This document shows positions 6,501 to 7,500 of a stretch of 7,500 bases of DNA, piece after piece. Position 1 is the stretch's first letter. Each line of letters opens with the position of its first letter. The translations under genes and the position numbers were made by a program. Under the pieces are notes generated by a model. The model had not been told where the DNA came from. It saw only the letters and a list, made by a program, of their open reading frames with translations, and did not search any database. Location: contig CAMWRN010000111.1 of assembly GCA_947176675.1 (NCBI GenBank), positions 1 through 7,500 of the forward strand. The letters are read 5' to 3'. Source of the stretch: an uncultured Clostridia bacterium. GTDB taxonomy: Bacteria > Bacillota > Clostridia > Oscillospirales > Ruminococcaceae.

Positions 6501-6509
6501 CTTTCCTTT
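6501..6509 (-). promoter_or_regulatory. Ribosome binding site that favours the ruvB TTG start
   Basis: The minus strand reads AAAGGAAAG, followed by six bases (ATAAAA) and then TTG at 6492-6494. This is ideal spacing, whereas the in-frame ATG 18 bases further in has no comparable site. The choice adds six residues (MLESSE) to the product. Confidence 0.6.
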
Positions 6510-6521
6510 CGGGGATTTGGA

Positions 6522-7445
6522 CTACAGCAGCTTTTTCTGTTTATATTCCTTTGTCTGTTTGGTTGGAATAATTATCAGAGGTATCGTCATTTCCTCTTCG
6601 GTGAGACCGCCGTGGTTTGCCGCATAGGGCGGCTTGGGTTTAGTGTTAAGTGTCAAATATCTGACGCTCTTGTCGGAAATGGCACATATCATGTAGTCGC
6701 CTATGAAATCGGTTATCTTCGGGTGAGTTCTTCCTTCGCCGAGAATACCTTTTGTAAGAATGTCGTTTTTGGACATCAAGATAAAATCGTTTCCCAGATG
6801 ATTGTGAAAAGCTCTTTCAAAGTCGGTGCGCCTGTCGTTCTTGACGAAGCACGCCGCCGCACGGCTCTCAACAAACGGGGGGATAACAAGACACTCCATG
6901 ATATCTGGAATATAGTTTATCTTTATTTCCTCGGTAATGTCTTTCATTCCGTGGTCTGCCGAAACAATGACAAGCGTGTTGGTGAGATCTTTGCAAAGCA
7001 CTTCAAGCTGCTTGTTTATGGACCTTAGTGCAGCGGCGGTCTTTTCGCCTGTAACGCCGTCCTTGTGGGCGATGTCGTCGGGACTGTTCCACTGCACATA
7101 TGTAAAGGTGTTCTGGTTGGTTATGCAGATCATTTTTATCAGCTCGCAGACCCGTTCAAATGTATCTGCGGTTTTGTGGATATTTCCTTTTTCTGCGATA
7201 TTTGATTTTTCATTTGTAATTGTAAATGGCTGGACGTCGCCGATTATTGAGTCCGCGATATCACGGTAAATAGTTTCGTATGGCATAACGAATTCTGCGG
7301 CGTTTGCGCTTGCAACGGGAGTTTTTGTGTAGCTGTCAAGATTGGTGAAAATGTCAACGGTGCGGCAGAATTCCTTGAAGAACAGCCACCAGCCAAGCCA
7401 GCCGTGTTAGTTTGGGGTCAAACCCGTATAGTAGCTCGTCATTGC
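6522..7445 (-). CDS. Alkaline phosphatase superfamily / nucleotide pyrophosphatase-like protein, 5' end missing
   Basis: This metal-dependent hydrolase acts on a phosphoester or pyrophosphate; the substrate cannot be told. The coherent frame begins at the adapter junction (7445) with AMTSYYTGLTPN, then HGWLGW, the segment that normally follows the nucleophile Thr/Ser loop in PF01663-type enzymes. The nucleophile and first metal ligand are therefore upstream and absent. Downstream are NSPDDIAHKDG with the Asp/His metal ligands, VSADHG with a second Asp-His pair, and YAANHGGLTEEEMTIPLII with the last His ligand. An in-frame TAA at 7407-7409 sits between TPN and HGWLGW, where relatives usually have Glu; the first ATG after it is at 7284-7286. 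The frame ends with TAG at 6522-6524, 27 bases before ruvB. No signal peptide is visible in the retained part. Family call is firm, role unknown. Confidence 0.82.
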
Positions 7446-7500
7446 CTGTCTCTTATACCAATCTCCGAGCCCACGAGACCGAGGCTGATCTCGTATGCCG
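7446..7500 (+). other. Illumina Nextera adapter with index and P7 start (not genomic)
   Basis: The plus strand reads CTGTCTCTTATACCAATCT (7446-7464), which is the Tn5 mosaic end CTGTCTCTTATACACATCT with AC changed to CA at 7459-7460. Then come CCGAGCCCACGAGAC (7465-7479), the rest of the Nextera read-2 adapter, the eight bases CGAGGCTG (7480-7487), which match a standard Nextera i7 index as I recall it, and ATCTCGTATGCCG (7488-7500), the start of the P7 flow-cell sequence. Order and spacing are exactly those of a read running through a short insert. This is library sequence retained at a contig end, not a transposon. Confidence 0.97.

Noticed and set aside
7446..7464. A Tn5-like transposon mosaic end, possibly marking a mobile element
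   Set aside because: It is followed directly by adapter, index and P7 sequence in library order, so it is a sequencing-library artefact.

Overview
The window is a densely packed bacterial segment in which every credible gene lies on the minus strand, so genes are transcribed from high to low coordinates. Gene content, AGGAGG-type ribosome binding sites, very short gaps and protein style suggest a Bacillota (Clostridia) genome, most likely a Ruminococcus-like gut bacterium. This taxonomic call is an inference from recognisable protein families, not from a database search. No intergenic stretch exceeds about 80 bases.

In transcription order the layout is as follows. First comes a 5'-truncated alkaline-phosphatase/nucleotide-pyrophosphatase family protein (6522-7445). 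Next is ruvB, the Holliday-junction helicase motor (5421-6494), interrupted by an in-frame TAG at 5733-5735. An intergenic region with a UNCG-capped hairpin and a possible -10 box (5344-5420) follows, then glmM, phosphoglucosamine mutase (3979-5343). After that come a 56-residue single-span membrane protein with no AUG start (3759-3929), a class I SAM-dependent RNA methyltransferase related to the RlmI group (2875-3741) and two small two-span membrane proteins (2653-2853 and 2449-2631). The segment ends with ecfA1, ecfA2 and ecfT, the shared energizing module of an energy-coupling-factor vitamin/metal importer (2425 down to 1). ecfT runs off the left edge.

Functionally this is housekeeping: DNA repair, amino-sugar supply for peptidoglycan, RNA modification and micronutrient uptake. 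EcfA1, EcfA2 and EcfT form one complex. The other genes are probably only co-transcribed with it. No ECF substrate-binding S component is present.

The last 55 bases (7446-7500) are not genomic. They read as an Illumina Nextera read-2 adapter with an 8-base index and the start of the P7 sequence, so genuine sequence ends at 7445. The phosphatase frame stays coherent up to exactly that base, with one apparent in-frame stop 36 bases before the junction that may be a read-end error. I found no mobile element, CRISPR array, RNA gene or undescribed system. The items most worth checking are the adapter junction, the ruvB nonsense codon, two intergenic hairpin regions and the small membrane proteins.
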